DNA of 64,000 nucleotides from Dama dama. Taxonomy: Eukaryota > Chordata > Mammalia > Artiodactyla > Cervidae. The stretch spans positions 117,932,501 through 117,996,500 of the forward strand of contig NC_083685.1 in NCBI RefSeq assembly GCF_033118175.1. Reading direction: 5' to 3'. The translations under genes and the position numbers were made by a program. The notes beneath the pieces were generated by a model, which saw only the letters and a program-made list of their open reading frames with translations, did not search any database and was not told where the DNA came from. Numbering within the stretch: the stretch's first letter is position 1; each line of letters begins with the position of its first letter. Positions 45,201 through 58,000 of the stretch are shown here, piece after piece.

Positions 45201-48200
45201 TTCTCAGCCCACTCCCAACCTATGGAATTAAGGGTGGTGCCAAACTGCCTGTATTTTAACCCACCTGGAGAAGCCCTCATCAAGCCCATGCTCCTCATTC
45301 CACAGAGAGGCGACTGAGGTTCCGAGAGTCACCCAGACCACACGAGGCTGTTACTCTTAACTTGTAAAGAGTAAAGAGTTGAATGCTCTAATCAGGCTGA
45401 TGACAGTGAAAAACCAACTGGTTTGGCAACACAGAGAGGGAACATGAAGCTGGTGAAGGGCATCGCGCTGCAGCCAGGCTCCCCACACCCCATTCCTGCT
45501 CTGCCATGGACCAGAACAAGCTATGTCACCTCTGGGCCCGTCTCCCCATCTGTAGAGCAGGAATAATAACAGAGCCTCCATCAACCCCTGTGACGGGTTT
45601 GAGCAGCTGATAAAGGAAAAGAAAGAAAAGGGAAGAGGAATCAACCAAGCCTCAAAGCCTCCTCCCTTGGGCAGCAGACAAGTGGGAAATGCTCAAAAAG
45701 AGGAACTCCCTTGGCTTCCAAGACGCTGAGTTTTGCAGCAATGATGTGGTTTTGGCTACAAGGTCAAGATCTCCCTCTACGTATCTGACAGGAGCTGGCT
45801 GCCAGGTTAGAGACCAGACTGTAGAGAGACCCAAGCCCCAGTTGACCCTTGATGGCCCAGAGGGTGCCATGGGAGTGTCCCAGCCTAGGAGTCCAGAGCT
45901 GGCTCTTGTGTTGCACTAAGCCAGGCACTGAACTCTATGGCTTGAGTTTCCCTTATATGTTTTTTAGCTAAAATGGATTGACTGCTCACCGTGGTAAGAA
46001 TTGGCTTCCCTTGATGACTCAGATGGTAAAGAGTCTGTCTTTAATGTGGGAGACCCTGGTTCGATCCCTGGATTGGGACGATCCCCTGGAGAAGGGAATA
46101 GCTACCCACTCCAGTATTCTTGCCTGGAGAATTCCATGGACAGAGGAGCCTGGCAGGCTACAGGCCATGGGGTTGCAAAGAGTTGGACTTCTGTCTCATC
46201 ACCTTCTCTTATTTAATCTCTTTTCTGTTTAGTAGTTGAAGAAATCTCCAGGTCAGAATACTAGAGTGAGTAGCCTTTCCCTTCTCCAGGGGATCTTCCC
46301 AACCCAGGGATTGAACTGGGGTCTCCCACATTGCAGACGGATTCTTTACTAGCTGAGCCACAAGGGAAGCCCAAGAATACTGGAGTGGGTAGCCTATCCC
46401 TTGTCCAGGGGATCGTCCCAACCCAGGAATTGAACCGGGGTCTCCTGCATTGCAGGCAGATTCTTTACCAACTGAGCTATCGGGGAACTAGCACCAACCT
46501 CGGGGAACTGTTTTAAGCTCTCTAAGCCTCATACCCTCATCTGAAAAATGGGATTTATTGTGGAGGATTGAAAGAGGTAATGTCATATAGACCACTTAGC
46601 ACCAACAGTAAGCGCTTAATAAATGTTGAGTTTTTGCATAACCAAAGCAACTGAAAGCGAACCATCTCAGGGACCATGAGGAAAGCAAAGGGCATTTTTA
46701 TACAAGAACCTGACAGGACCAGCCTTGAACCCTCTCTGAATTTCAGCTTTCTGTTACACTGGAAGAACAGAGGAAGCCTGTTTCTGAATTTGTGTTTTGC
46801 TAGCTCTGAATAATACTAAGAATGCAAAATGAGATACTGAAGCTAAAAATCACCCAGGAAATGGTTTTCAAAAATTATTCGGTCAGTGTCATGTTCCCCA
46901 TGGGGCTGAGTTTCTGATCTAATCATGAAAATACCACCTTTTAGGGAGGGGGGATAGGGATGGGGAACACATGTAAATCCATGGCTGATTCATGTCAATG
47001 TATGGCAAACACCACTACAATATTGTAAAGTAATTAGCCTCCAACTAATAAAAATAAATGGAAAAAAAAAGAATATATAAAAAAAAGAAAATACAACCTT
47101 TTAAAAGATTGGTTAAGGGGTGATTCCTGGTTGAGAGAACAAGTAGACTCTTGAGGTAAGACAGTGCTTTTCAAATATTGGCAGCATCAGAAATATGCGG
47201 GACTTTGTTGGGAGTACAGATTCTGATTTTGTGGGTCTGGGTTGGGCCTGAGACCACCATTGCTACCTGTCTGTGGACCACCCTTGGTTTGAATAATTGC
47301 CTTTCAAAGAATCCACTTAAATAGAGGTCTCTTGTACAGAGAAAGATATCTGCATTGTGACTGTTTTCCCTTGGAATGTTTATGCTTTTTGGGTTGTGAC
47401 TTATTTTCAATGTAATATATCACATAAGGAAGGTGGCCAATAATATTGTAATAACTCTGTATGGGAGCAGATGGTTACTAGGTGGTGATCATTTAATAAT
47501 AAAATGCCAAACCTTTATATAGTAAATCTGAACATAACATAATACTGTCCATCAGCTAGATTTCAAGGAAGAAATAAAAATAAATAAAAGTGGTTCTTGG
47601 GTAGATTTCATATCATGAGAATGAAATAGAATAATTACACCAAAAAATGAGATTGTCAGGAGTGATTCTAGTTTGCTGAACACCTGGAACTAACATAAAT
47701 TAACTAAAGTTGAATAAAAATTTTAAGAAATAGATAACTAACGAGAAACAGAAGGAGAAGGGGGTGACAGAGGATGAAATGGTTGGATGGCATCACCAAC
47801 TCAACAGACGTGAGTTTGAGCAAACTCTGGGAGTTGGTGATGGACAGGGAAGCCTGGTGTGCCACAGTCCATGGGTGTGCAAAGAGTTGGAAAAACTGAG
47901 CAACTGAACAACAATAAGAACCTACTATACGGCACAGGGAACTCTATTCTAGACTCTCTAATAACCTATATAGGAAAAGAATCTAAAATGAGTGGATGTC
48001 TACCCCTGGCAGAAGCTCCTCCGCCTGTCCCACCCTGTCCCCCCCCTCCCTAGCCCCTGGGTGACTCAATTCTCCCAGGTCCCAGCTGTGTTTGCTTCTT
48101 CTGTATGTTATTTAGACAAGAGATGGGAATGAAGTGGGAGGTAGAAGGAGCGGGAAGAAAGGTTAGTCTGAGCCTGCCTTCACCTAGCTTTAGAGCCAGG

Positions 48201-51200
48201 GGTGGGCTCTGCCCAGTCACTGGAGGTCGATCAAGGTCAAGTGGGTGTAGGGGAGGAGGGAGAGAGAGGCCTACTAGAAAGGGGGAGAGCCTGCTGGGGC
48301 CCCACCGAAGAGGAGGAAGGGGAGGAAGGGTGGAGGGTGTGTGGCAGCGGGTTTTGGTGAACACTAAGGAGCCTCTTGCCTCCGATTTCCCATCTGCACC
48401 CCTTCTCTCCTCCCTGAATCAATACACTAGTTGTTTCTTAAAAAAAATGAATAAATAAATAAAAAATAAAATGAGTGGATGTGTGTATATGTATCACTGA
48501 TTCACTTTGCTGCACATCTGAAGCTAACACAACATTGTATATCAACTCTACTCCAATAAAAAAATTTTTTAATTAAATAAATAAAAGTGGTTCTTTGTGG
48601 ATTTCATTTCCTGAGCATGGACTAGAATCATTACACAAAAATGAGATTGTTAGGCACGGCTGAAGTTCCTTGTCTGCCCAGCCCTGGGGAAAGCTCTCTG
48701 AGAGGAAGCAGTAAAGGCAAGGAATGAGGTGGGGTCTGGGCAAAAATCACAGGAAGAGGAAGTGAATCCCTACCGCTCTCCCTAGCCCAGAGTCAACGTG
48801 CTCACAGAAAGGATGTGGCTACTGAATATCTCCCAAGCAAAGCTCTGACTCTGCCTAAGGCCTTCAGGAGGCCGCTGCACCGGGGCCTGTGTGAGGAGCA
48901 GGCGAGGCCCCTGAGAAGAGGCAGGTAGGACTGCGCCTCTTCTGTCTGGGTCAGGGGTGCCCGGAACGCTGTTGGGCACCTCATGAGCACACTGTGGCTC
49001 CAGGACACGCTCCAGCCCGCCTGGCCCTTAGCTGGGTGTGAATGAGTGAGGTTCCGCTTGTCTGGCGTGCAGCCCGCCCTCAGTACGTGTTCATCAACTA
49101 CATAAATAGTACACATGGCCACTTTTTCAGGGTGGTGGGTAGACCGTCGACAACTCCCGTCCAATTCTGTCTGCACTCTCTTTGGCCACCTCTGCACCTT
49201 CTTTCCCCAGTCCACACCCGAGATCCCATGGATGAAATTGTAGGAAGTGCCCTCCCCCCGACCCAGGCTGGGGGTGTGGGGGACCCTCACTCACCAGGAT
49301 CAGCTTTCCGGATTTCACTATATACCGTCTCCGTGCCCTTTGTTTCCAGACCTGGAAAGGGGCCAAGCACAGGTCAGCAGCCACCTCTGGGCTCCAGGTC
49401 AGCCACTGCTGAAGCAGGAGAATGTTGGGGTTCCCCAAGCAAGGTGGTACCCCCACGGTCCACCCCATGGCCCGCCCCATGAATGCTGTCTGCAGGGGCC
49501 CCTGGCGTCCTTGTCACCGCTGAGCCCGGGCCACTTCCCAGAAGATCCTGGTCTCTCAGCCTGGAAGTACGTGACTGACAGGCCATTGTGGGACCCTGGA
49601 CCCTGGGGGTGTGGATAGAGGTGCACCCCATGCAGACCTGGAGTCTCCAGCTCTGCAGCCCCCTCCCTCCTCTGCCACTGTGACCCCATGTCCAGCTGCT
49701 CTGCCAGCCCTGTCCCAGGAGGCCGGGATAGGGTCTTCCAGTTACCCTTGTGAAAGTTTGGGTTAGAGCCTGGGCATCACTGAGACTCTCAGGATCAGCG
49801 GAGACCCGCTCACAACACTAGAAACTGGGCTGGTTGATTTCAAATGCCGAAAACCTTAGCCTCAATGCAGATTCTGATTGAGACAGTCCAGGGTGGGCCC
49901 TGGCACTGGTCTTTTAAGAGCTTCCTGTGCAAAAAAAAAAGAGCTTCCTATGCGTGCTCAGTCGCTTCAGTCGTGTCTGACTTTTTGCGACCCCATGGGC
50001 AATAGCCCACGAGGCTCCTCTGTCCACTGGATTCTCCAGACAAGAATACTGGAGTGGGTTGCCATGCCCTCCTCCAGGAAAGAGCTTTCTAGGGGGTTCT
50101 AATATGCAGTCAGGGTTGAGATCCTCTAGTCTGGACTCTTCCTGAACAGCAGACAAGATAACCAACTTAAGGTGTAGGTTACACCCAGGGGAGACTCAAG
50201 GGTTTAGGAGACAAAGAACTCCCAGTACAGCCATCTGTTTAAATTGATGTACATGCACAGGTTGTGTATACACACATATGCACACACTCACAGTGTATCT
50301 ACACGCATTGTACACACTCACACCCTCAGGATGGAACCTGCCACTTGCCTCTCATTTGCACAAAGGACCAGGAGGCCTTATTGTAGAAAAACGCCTGGTG
50401 CTCTGTGGCCAGGTTTCCCCCTCTACAGACCAGGAAACGGAACCTCAGACTGGGTGACGCTTCCTACCACCATGGCCAATGCCACCTGGACGTCGCCTTC
50501 CTCAGTGGCAGATGGCCGGGGCACATACATTGATTCTAACTACACCAAGATACCCTCAACTCACCAGACTCCCCTCTCCCATGCCCTGACCCTGCCTGCA
50601 CTCCTCCACTGACTGCAAGGCCCTTTTGTTTGGCCCATTCCTCCTTGTTCTACAAGCCCCAGGTCAAGCTTTGCTCCTACACTTGGGTGCACACACCCTC
50701 ACACACCTACATCTTCCCTTACATACGCCCCTCTTTCCTGGGCCCTGGGCAGTTTCATGGGGTCCCACAGCACTTTGGGGACACTTGCCCATGACGCTGA
50801 CTCTACTTGCCTCCACAACCATCTCCCCTGGTGAACCCCCGACTCCTCTAGGGCAGTGTCTTGGGTCTTGTGTTCCTCCAGATACCAGACCTTGCACATC
50901 TACCTGGAGGCATCTATAAGGTTTGATGGGACAGTGAAGACAACAATCAGTCTCCCTGCAGGGGTCTCTGTCTCAGACCTTCCGGAAGGTTTTACATGAT
51001 CAGCCTGATCATTGAAGTTTTAGGTCTTAGGATGAAAATCACCATCATTCCCTAAATGGTGGTGGTTCCTAGTTCATGACCTGAATGCCAGGAGAAAGCT
51101 TGGCAGGCAGTTCAGTACAGCTGCTGAACTTGGGGCCCTCAGGGTGTGTCAGGACCTTGCAGAAGGCATCATAGTGACTCCCCCAGGGCACCGACAGCCG

Positions 51201-54200
51201 AGTGGCTGAGCTACAAGGTACCCCCCACTGGGACACCCATCTTTCTCCAAGAGGACAGCAGAGATGCCCACTCTCCACTCTCTCTCCATGGCACCAGACC
51301 TGGGGGTGTAGAGGGGAGCTCCAGCAATCCCCATGTCTGCCAGGGTAGGGGCGAGTCTACCCCATCCCTGAGGGACTCCATCCACTCAATGTCAAGCCTG
51401 GACACTCACTCATTCAACACGGTCCTAACACCTACTGTGTCCCGGGCACCGTGGAAGAAGAAAAAGTGAATGGGGACCTGGCTCCAGCTTTCGGAACTCC
51501 AGGCTCTGGGGCGGGCGGCTTGCAAACAGTGCTGTGATAAGGCTCTAGGACACTGCCCAGGTGCATCAGTGCTGCGTGTGCAATCCTCCACAACAGGCTC
51601 AGCAGAGGGAGGGAAGGGACTGGGCAGCCAAGCCTGGGGGCCTGGACACTCTTGGGAACCCCACCATCTCCAGGCACATAAAGGGCTCCCAAGGGACCTC
51701 TGGTCACCTTGGGGATGCTCTGACACCCTCTGGATCCAAGGAGCTGCACTTGGCTCCCTTTCATCCCATCACTCTGTGCATCAGCCAGGGCACAGGGAGT
51801 TTTCACTTCTTGGTTAAGCTGTCAGAGCTGCAGCTGCCCCAGTGGTACCCCCCACCCCTGCCCTCCTGGCTCCCCTGGGCATGTGGACGAATTTGCAGCT
51901 CACTCAGAGCTCTCCGCCTCCTCCCGCTGCTCCGAGGCAGCAGCTGCCTGCTAATGACTAAACCAGGCCAACAGGCTGTTTGTCTCTGCTGTCAGGGATG
52001 TTTCCGGAGGGGCTTTGTTTGGGCTTCTGTTTTTCTCTGTTCAACAGAGAAAGAGATGGCTTCAACGTCACGGGGTTTTCCCAGCAACTGGTCTCAGAGC
52101 AAACAGGCTGCAAACCGGGATTTAACGAGTTCCTTCCCACCCCTCCTCCACCTGCGAGTGACCACTTGGGCAGCCGCCAGCCACGGTTGGAGCTGGACTG
52201 GTCTCTTTTCCTTCCTCCAGCCCGTCTGTAGAGGAGGGAGGCCTGGACAATAGGGAACTGGGTTGGCCAAGACCAGGTCAAGTCTACCAGTGGCCTTGAA
52301 CCCACGGTCTTCTCCCTACCTAGTAACGCCCCACTCCCCACCCGCGGGAGTGAGCAGGCAGACACCATCCTGGGCCGGACTCCCCCACTGCTCCTTAGCT
52401 GTTGAGAAGGCTGTGTCCAGAAAACAACTGGAGTCTTCTAGAGACTTCCCATTTTCACCCTGGTCTGCCGAGGCCCCTGCAGGCCACTCAGCACTTTTGT
52501 GCAAACTGGGGAAAGTCCCCGCAGGGGTTCCAACCCCGCAGCTGCATGACTGGGCACGAAAGCACCCCTGCTTCATCCAGTCCCGGGAATCCTCTTGTCC
52601 CTTCAACCCCTCCCTCCCTACCTGCAAGCAAGAAAACCAGATGCTGCCGACATGGAAAGCCTCCCCAAGGAATGGAAAACAGACGCTTTCCCGAGGACAA
52701 AGCCCTGTTTCCTTCTTCCTGCTTCAGTTTCCTTCAACCCAGAGCCTTCGAGGCCTTGTATACAGGCCTCACCACTCCACCTCGCCTGGCTCTCTGGACC
52801 AGTATGAGAACCTTGAGGGGCCAGGGACTTCCCTGGTGGTCCAGCGGCTAAGACTCTGAGCCCCTAGTGCAGGGGGCCCAGGTTCGATCCCTGGTCGGGG
52901 AACGAGATCCCACATGCTGCAATTAAGAGTTCGCATGCCACAACTAAAGATCCTGCATGCTACTGCAGACTGCAACTAAGACCTGGTGCAGCCAGATAAA
53001 TAAATAATTTTTTTTAAGAGATCTTCAAGGCCCGAGCCCAGGGCAATCACTCTCTGCTTGGGCGCTTGGTGGGGCATGGAGGACAGCGGACTTTCCCATG
53101 CACATGCAGCCCTGACCTCTTGTTGAGGTTCCCTTTTCCTTCCAAGCCTGAAGCCCCCTTAGGAGGAAGTGAGCTGTTTACATGGGATGGAGCCCACGAG
53201 GCACAGGGATGGAGGACCTCAGGCCAGGCCCGGGAAGGCTGGCGAGGAGCCTCCCTAAAATCCCATCAGCCACAACCCACCCAGACTCAGTTCTGAGCCC
53301 TGGCACCGTCCCCTCTCAGGCTCTCACATTTAACCCGATTGAACCAGGCTCCCCCTGAGCCTGTGCTCCCAATTGCATGCATCGTGAACATCCATGCAGT
53401 TGTTCAGTCAAGAAACATGTAGAAATTCTGTCTCCCTCATCCTGGCCGTGAATGTCTCGCCCAGGGTTATGGTCTGACTCTAACATATGTCCAGAATCTA
53501 TCTGTTGCCAGCACCTTGGTTCCATCCCCATCTCCTCTCACCCGGCTTCAGTTTTTGTTCCCTTTAATCCGCCCTCCATACCAGTCCTAAGGACCACAGG
53601 ATCACTTTTAAAGAAGGAAGTTGACTGCTTAAAGGCTTCCAAAGGCCCCCAGTCTGGTCTCGGTGGACTAGAATAGAAAGAGAACTTTGGTGGCCCCACC
53701 CGGTCCTTCCAGCTGCATCTGCCTTGGCTCCCTCTCACTCACTCTGCAGACATTTAAGGATCCGAAAGTGTCATTTAAGGATCCTTTAAGGTCTTCTTTC
53801 AGATCTTTAAATTAGCCAAGCTCAAGGCCACCTCCCACTGCTCTGCACATCTCCTAGTCCTCCTAGCCCTCCTTCCTCTTGGTGGGGCCACCTTCTCTGT
53901 GCCCTTCAGGCCCCAGCTCAAAGGCCACCCCTCCAACCGGCCTTCTGGGACCACCCAGAAGAGGCACCACCTTGCAGGCCTTCTCCTCACTCCCCACTCT
54001 TCCCGCAAGATCTGACTTTAACCCGATACCATCTGCTCATCCCTGACTCCCTCAGAGGTTATACCTCCATGTGAGGGGGACCACATATGTCATCCTCGAT
54101 GCTTGTGCTGGGGCTGCTCCATCATGGGCCCTTAATTTGTTAACCCAACAAGCAAATCACTTTACCATGAAACAATAAGAGGGAGAGAATTTCAGGCTAG

Positions 54201-55046
54201 CCGTGGCCCTCACCTCTGCCCCCATCTAGCCTAAATATAGAGCTGGGACGCCCTGTGTAGGCCAGCAGATGGGCAGTATCAGCTCAGGGGCCAGGCTGAC
54301 TGAGACTTACAGGCCCCATGGCCCCATGGGGCAGCGCCTAGCCCCAGGGGATGGCCCTGCCTGGAAGGTTCCACACACACATCTGCAGACATGGTACCTG
54401 GAACTGAGCTAAGCAGAAGAGGAAGGAAGGACCCACAAACTTCTTCCAGATCATGGAGCCAGAGAATGCCCTCACTGTGTGGCTTTGGCTGAGGCGACAG
54501 AGGCGTGATCTGCAAGGCAGTCCCGGGTGTGCCAGGCTGAGTGAACACGGTTTGGCCTCAGCCTCAGCAGGAAGTGGGGTGCTTGGTAACAGTCCTAATG
54601 AGCTTCCCAGCAGGGCAGGAAGGCTGGATGGCTGCTTCCTTGGTGTGGCAGCCTCTGGGGGAGCTGGAGGCTTAGGTAGATATGCATGTCTTTTTGTGGT
54701 GCCAGAAGCAACTGAGATTGATGTTCTAGCACTTGCTGTGGACTTAACCCACCCTGAGTCAGTCTCTCCAGCGCAGGACCAGAGACAGGGGCTGGTCCCC
54801 AAAACCAGCCCGCCCAGGAGAATCACACACAGAAAAATAAAACCCAAGGTCTAGGTGGCTCAGTGGTAAAAGAATCTGCCTGCCAATACAGGAGACACAG
54901 GACATGTGGGTTCAGTCCTTGGGTTGGGAAGATCCACTGGAGGAGGAAATGGCAACCCACTCTAGTATTCTTGCCTGGAGAATCCCGTGGACAGAGGAGC
55001 CTGGCCAGCTACAGTCCATAAGGTTGCAAAGAGTCGGACACGACTG

Positions 55047-55082
<36 letters not shown>

Positions 55083-58000
55083 TCTGGTGCCACTGTTTCT
55101 GTGGAGAGATTCTCTGCTTTCAAAAGCCTTTGTCCCTTAAATAGCCAAGCCCTTGCTCGCTCCTTCAAACACACATTTCATTTACACAAGTTCAGTCTGT
55201 AAGCAATTTTTTTTAAGGAAGGTACTGGACTGGGGCAAGGGGGTTGGTTCCCTCTGGAAGAACACCCAAATGCCCAGGGGTGAGGCAGCCTACAAACAGT
55301 CTCTTAACATGCCCATGTCTTAGCACCTAGTAACTGCTCAATAAAACACACCCATCTTTCGTAGTATGGTAAATAATAATGCAATTGTACATCTCTAAGC
55401 CTGGATGGCGGTCACTGCTCCTGCCTCAGGCATGTTCAGCCCGCCTGTCTGCTGGCCACCTCCCTCCTGAGTGGCGAGGGTGACTGGACTCTTGCCCCGG
55501 GGCCACAGCACAGTCCAGTCTGGCATCTACACCCGAACAGACAGCAAAATGTGGGGGATCCCTCGAGGGACGGCACTACCTCGGTGAGGCTCCGGGGAGG
55601 TCACTTCCACTTCCGTGTACTCCACGTCCAAGGTCAGAGGCTCTGCTCAAAAGAAACACAGCAGCCTGTGGTTAGACAGGGTCTCCCTGGGTCGGGGGTG
55701 CTGGGGCGGAGACTTAGGCCACATTAGAGGTTTCTACTCATATGATCAAATTAATCGGTATTTTTTAACGGGGAAAACAGACACAGGGTTAATGCCACTC
55801 TAAGTGGATGAGAAAACTCAGGCTGAGTGAGGTAGTGAGGAAGCCCGCGCTCCCAGGATGTGGAAGGACCCTCCGGGTCAGGTCCCACTGTTACCACAGT
55901 GCGCAGACTTGCAAAGTAGATACAGAATCCAGCCAGCATGGGTCGCGGCAGTTACCTCTAGAAGCCTTCTCCTTGACCACAAGCACAGAACACTTTCTCC
56001 AAGACGGTGAGGATCTCAGGAAATGAGGAACGGGACCCCCAACCTCAAAGTGCTTGAAGAGTGTGAGGCATATGCATGGGAAATCAAGTTACACTCAAAA
56101 CGGAACTTCCTGATCTCAGAATGGGCTACTAAACAAGTCAGGAAGCTCTCCCTTCTCTTGAATAGCAGAGGCACAGGTGTTTTTTCCAATATAGAGTTAC
56201 TGCAAACCATCACATTGTACACTTTAATTTATGCAATGTTATATGACAAGTGTATCTCAGTAAAGCTGGCAAAAAAAAAAAAAAAAGTGTTAAGAGGCTG
56301 GGGTGGGGAGAAATACACATAGTAGAAATGTTCTTTTTTTTTTTTCTTTAAGGATAATGGGTAGGTATTTATTGAATTGCTATTGTTTACATTTTATGCA
56401 TGTTATACACATTATTTTATATCTACTAAATGTCTAATAAAAATGAAAAATACACATGAAAAATAAAATAGCACTGCTGCTTACTTTTAAGACAAGTAAC
56501 AACAGATACTAGATGGTGTCTTTGGAAAAACCAAGAGCCATCTCCATTTAGAAGAGGTGAGGAAACAGCCATGGGGTCTGAACAGTTTTAGTTCTTTTCC
56601 TAGGCATCTTTGACATAAAAGCAAAGGTTTCTAATTTTTAAAAAATTAGATAATTACCTTTATTTTCATTTAATGGCTTCACGGAATGGTTTCCAACATC
56701 TTCATTGTAACCTAGTTGAAAAATAGCAATCATTGTGAGAGACCATGGAGTTCCTAGTTTTCTACATAAATTGTAAACAACTCAGTGCCACTAACAAGAG
56801 AAGTCCAGGCCAAATTCTTTAGTGTAGTTGGCAACCACAGTGTATCTGGGTTCTGAATACCCTCCCAGTGCCCCTAGGCCCCATCCAACCCACAGCGTGG
56901 TGTCTTTCGAAAACCGGTGTGATGTCCACCATCGCACGGGAAGGACATGTCTATTTATGAATGATTCAAAATTCAGAATTGTTCACTAGAAGCAATTTCA
57001 AAGGAAAGTAAGCTTAATTCTAGAAGGGATGAGTCAATGACAAGAAGCGTGAAGGATACTGGTGAACTAACCCTTTCTATCTCGAGAACTGGGTCCATGA
57101 GAACATGGTTTAAAGATACTGCAATACCTCAGGCTGCCACCTGGGCAAGGGGAAAATTCTTTGATTTTTTTTTTTTTTTTAACCAAGTTGTTCTTTATTA
57201 GAAAAAATTCTTATGAATGCTATAAATACTATCCCTGAAGAGCACATGGTTTTCCATTCCATGCCATTATGTATTTACTAATTACTATCATGATTACTGG
57301 GCTTTCCAGGTGATGCAGTGGTAAAGAAATCGCCTGCCAATGCAGGAGACTCAGGAGGTGTGGGTTCAATCCCTTGGTCAGGAAGATTCCCTGGAGCTGG
57401 AAATGGCAACCTACTCCAGTACTCCTGCCTGGAAATTTCCATGGACAGAGGAGCCTGATGGGCTATATCCCATAGGGTTGCAAAGAATAGGACACAAGTG
57501 AGTGACTGAGCATGTATGCACTTTGTGATTTGTGATTACTAACATATATTTATAAGCTAAAATAATCCATGCAGGGAAAAATATAATAAGAATTGTAGTA
57601 GTTCCTGCATTTTAGAAATTTGAGAGGAAATTCTATTTTAATATAAGTATCAGTATTTAAAGTATCATATCTTTGTACTTATGTATGTTAATCGCTCAGT
57701 CGTGTCCAACTCTTTGCCACCCCAGACTGTAGACTGCAAGGCTCCTCTGTCCATGGAATTCTCCTGGTAAGAATATGGGAGTAGGTAGCCATTCTCTTCT
57801 CCAGAGGATCTTCCCAACCCAGGGATCGAACCTGCACTGCAGGCAGATTCTTTACCATCTGAGTCACCAGGGAAGCCCATACTTATGTACACATAATACA
57901 TATTACCAACAGAACCCACTTTATACCAGAAAGAGGTATTTTGTCTATAGCATTGGATTACTTTTTGCTAAACATCCACCAAATTTTTCTGAACAGAGTT

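Larger units (their letters stand above)
47728..48560 (+). mobile_element. LINE-1 3' end carrying two later insertions
   Basis: Pieces 47728-47742, 47914-47999 and 48468-48560 read through as one LINE-1 3' end (AAATAGATAACTAACGAG, AATAACCTATATAGGAAAAG, GAAGCTAACACAACATTGTA, CTACTCCAATAAAAAAATTT). The gaps are a BovB fragment and the retrocopy. Confidence 0.8.
38759..49294 (-). other. PECAM1: PECAM1 intron 14 (10.5 kb)
   Basis: The largest intron in the window, swollen by mobile elements. It holds two BOVA2/Bov-A copies at 41.4-42.0 kb, a solo LTR (42212-42600), a mariner hairpin (42735-42811), several Bov-tA copies (42.9-46.5 kb), LINE-1 3' ends, and a retrocopy (48000-48467). Unique repeat-poor DNA occupies 38760-41040 and 48600-49290. 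In the latter, no exon other than exon 14 is seen. Confidence 0.9.
49352..55579 (-). other. PECAM1: PECAM1 intron 13 (6228 bp)
   Basis: Bounded by GTAGTG and TTCCAG. The 50.9-52.8 kb part is GC-rich, repeat-poor and unique, with long chance open frames. Repeats: MER5-like DNA with a Bov-A insert (49840-50125), CHR (52825-53015), L2 remnant (53860-54140), Bov-tA plus CA repeat (54851-55080). Confidence 0.9.

Noticed and set aside
51561..52859. Two long adjacent plus-strand open frames (230 and 198 codons) in PECAM1 intron 13
   Set aside because: The region is GC-rich, where stop codons are rare. Both strands and several frames are open at once. No domain, signal peptide or codon pattern is recognisable, and the second frame runs into a CHR SINE.
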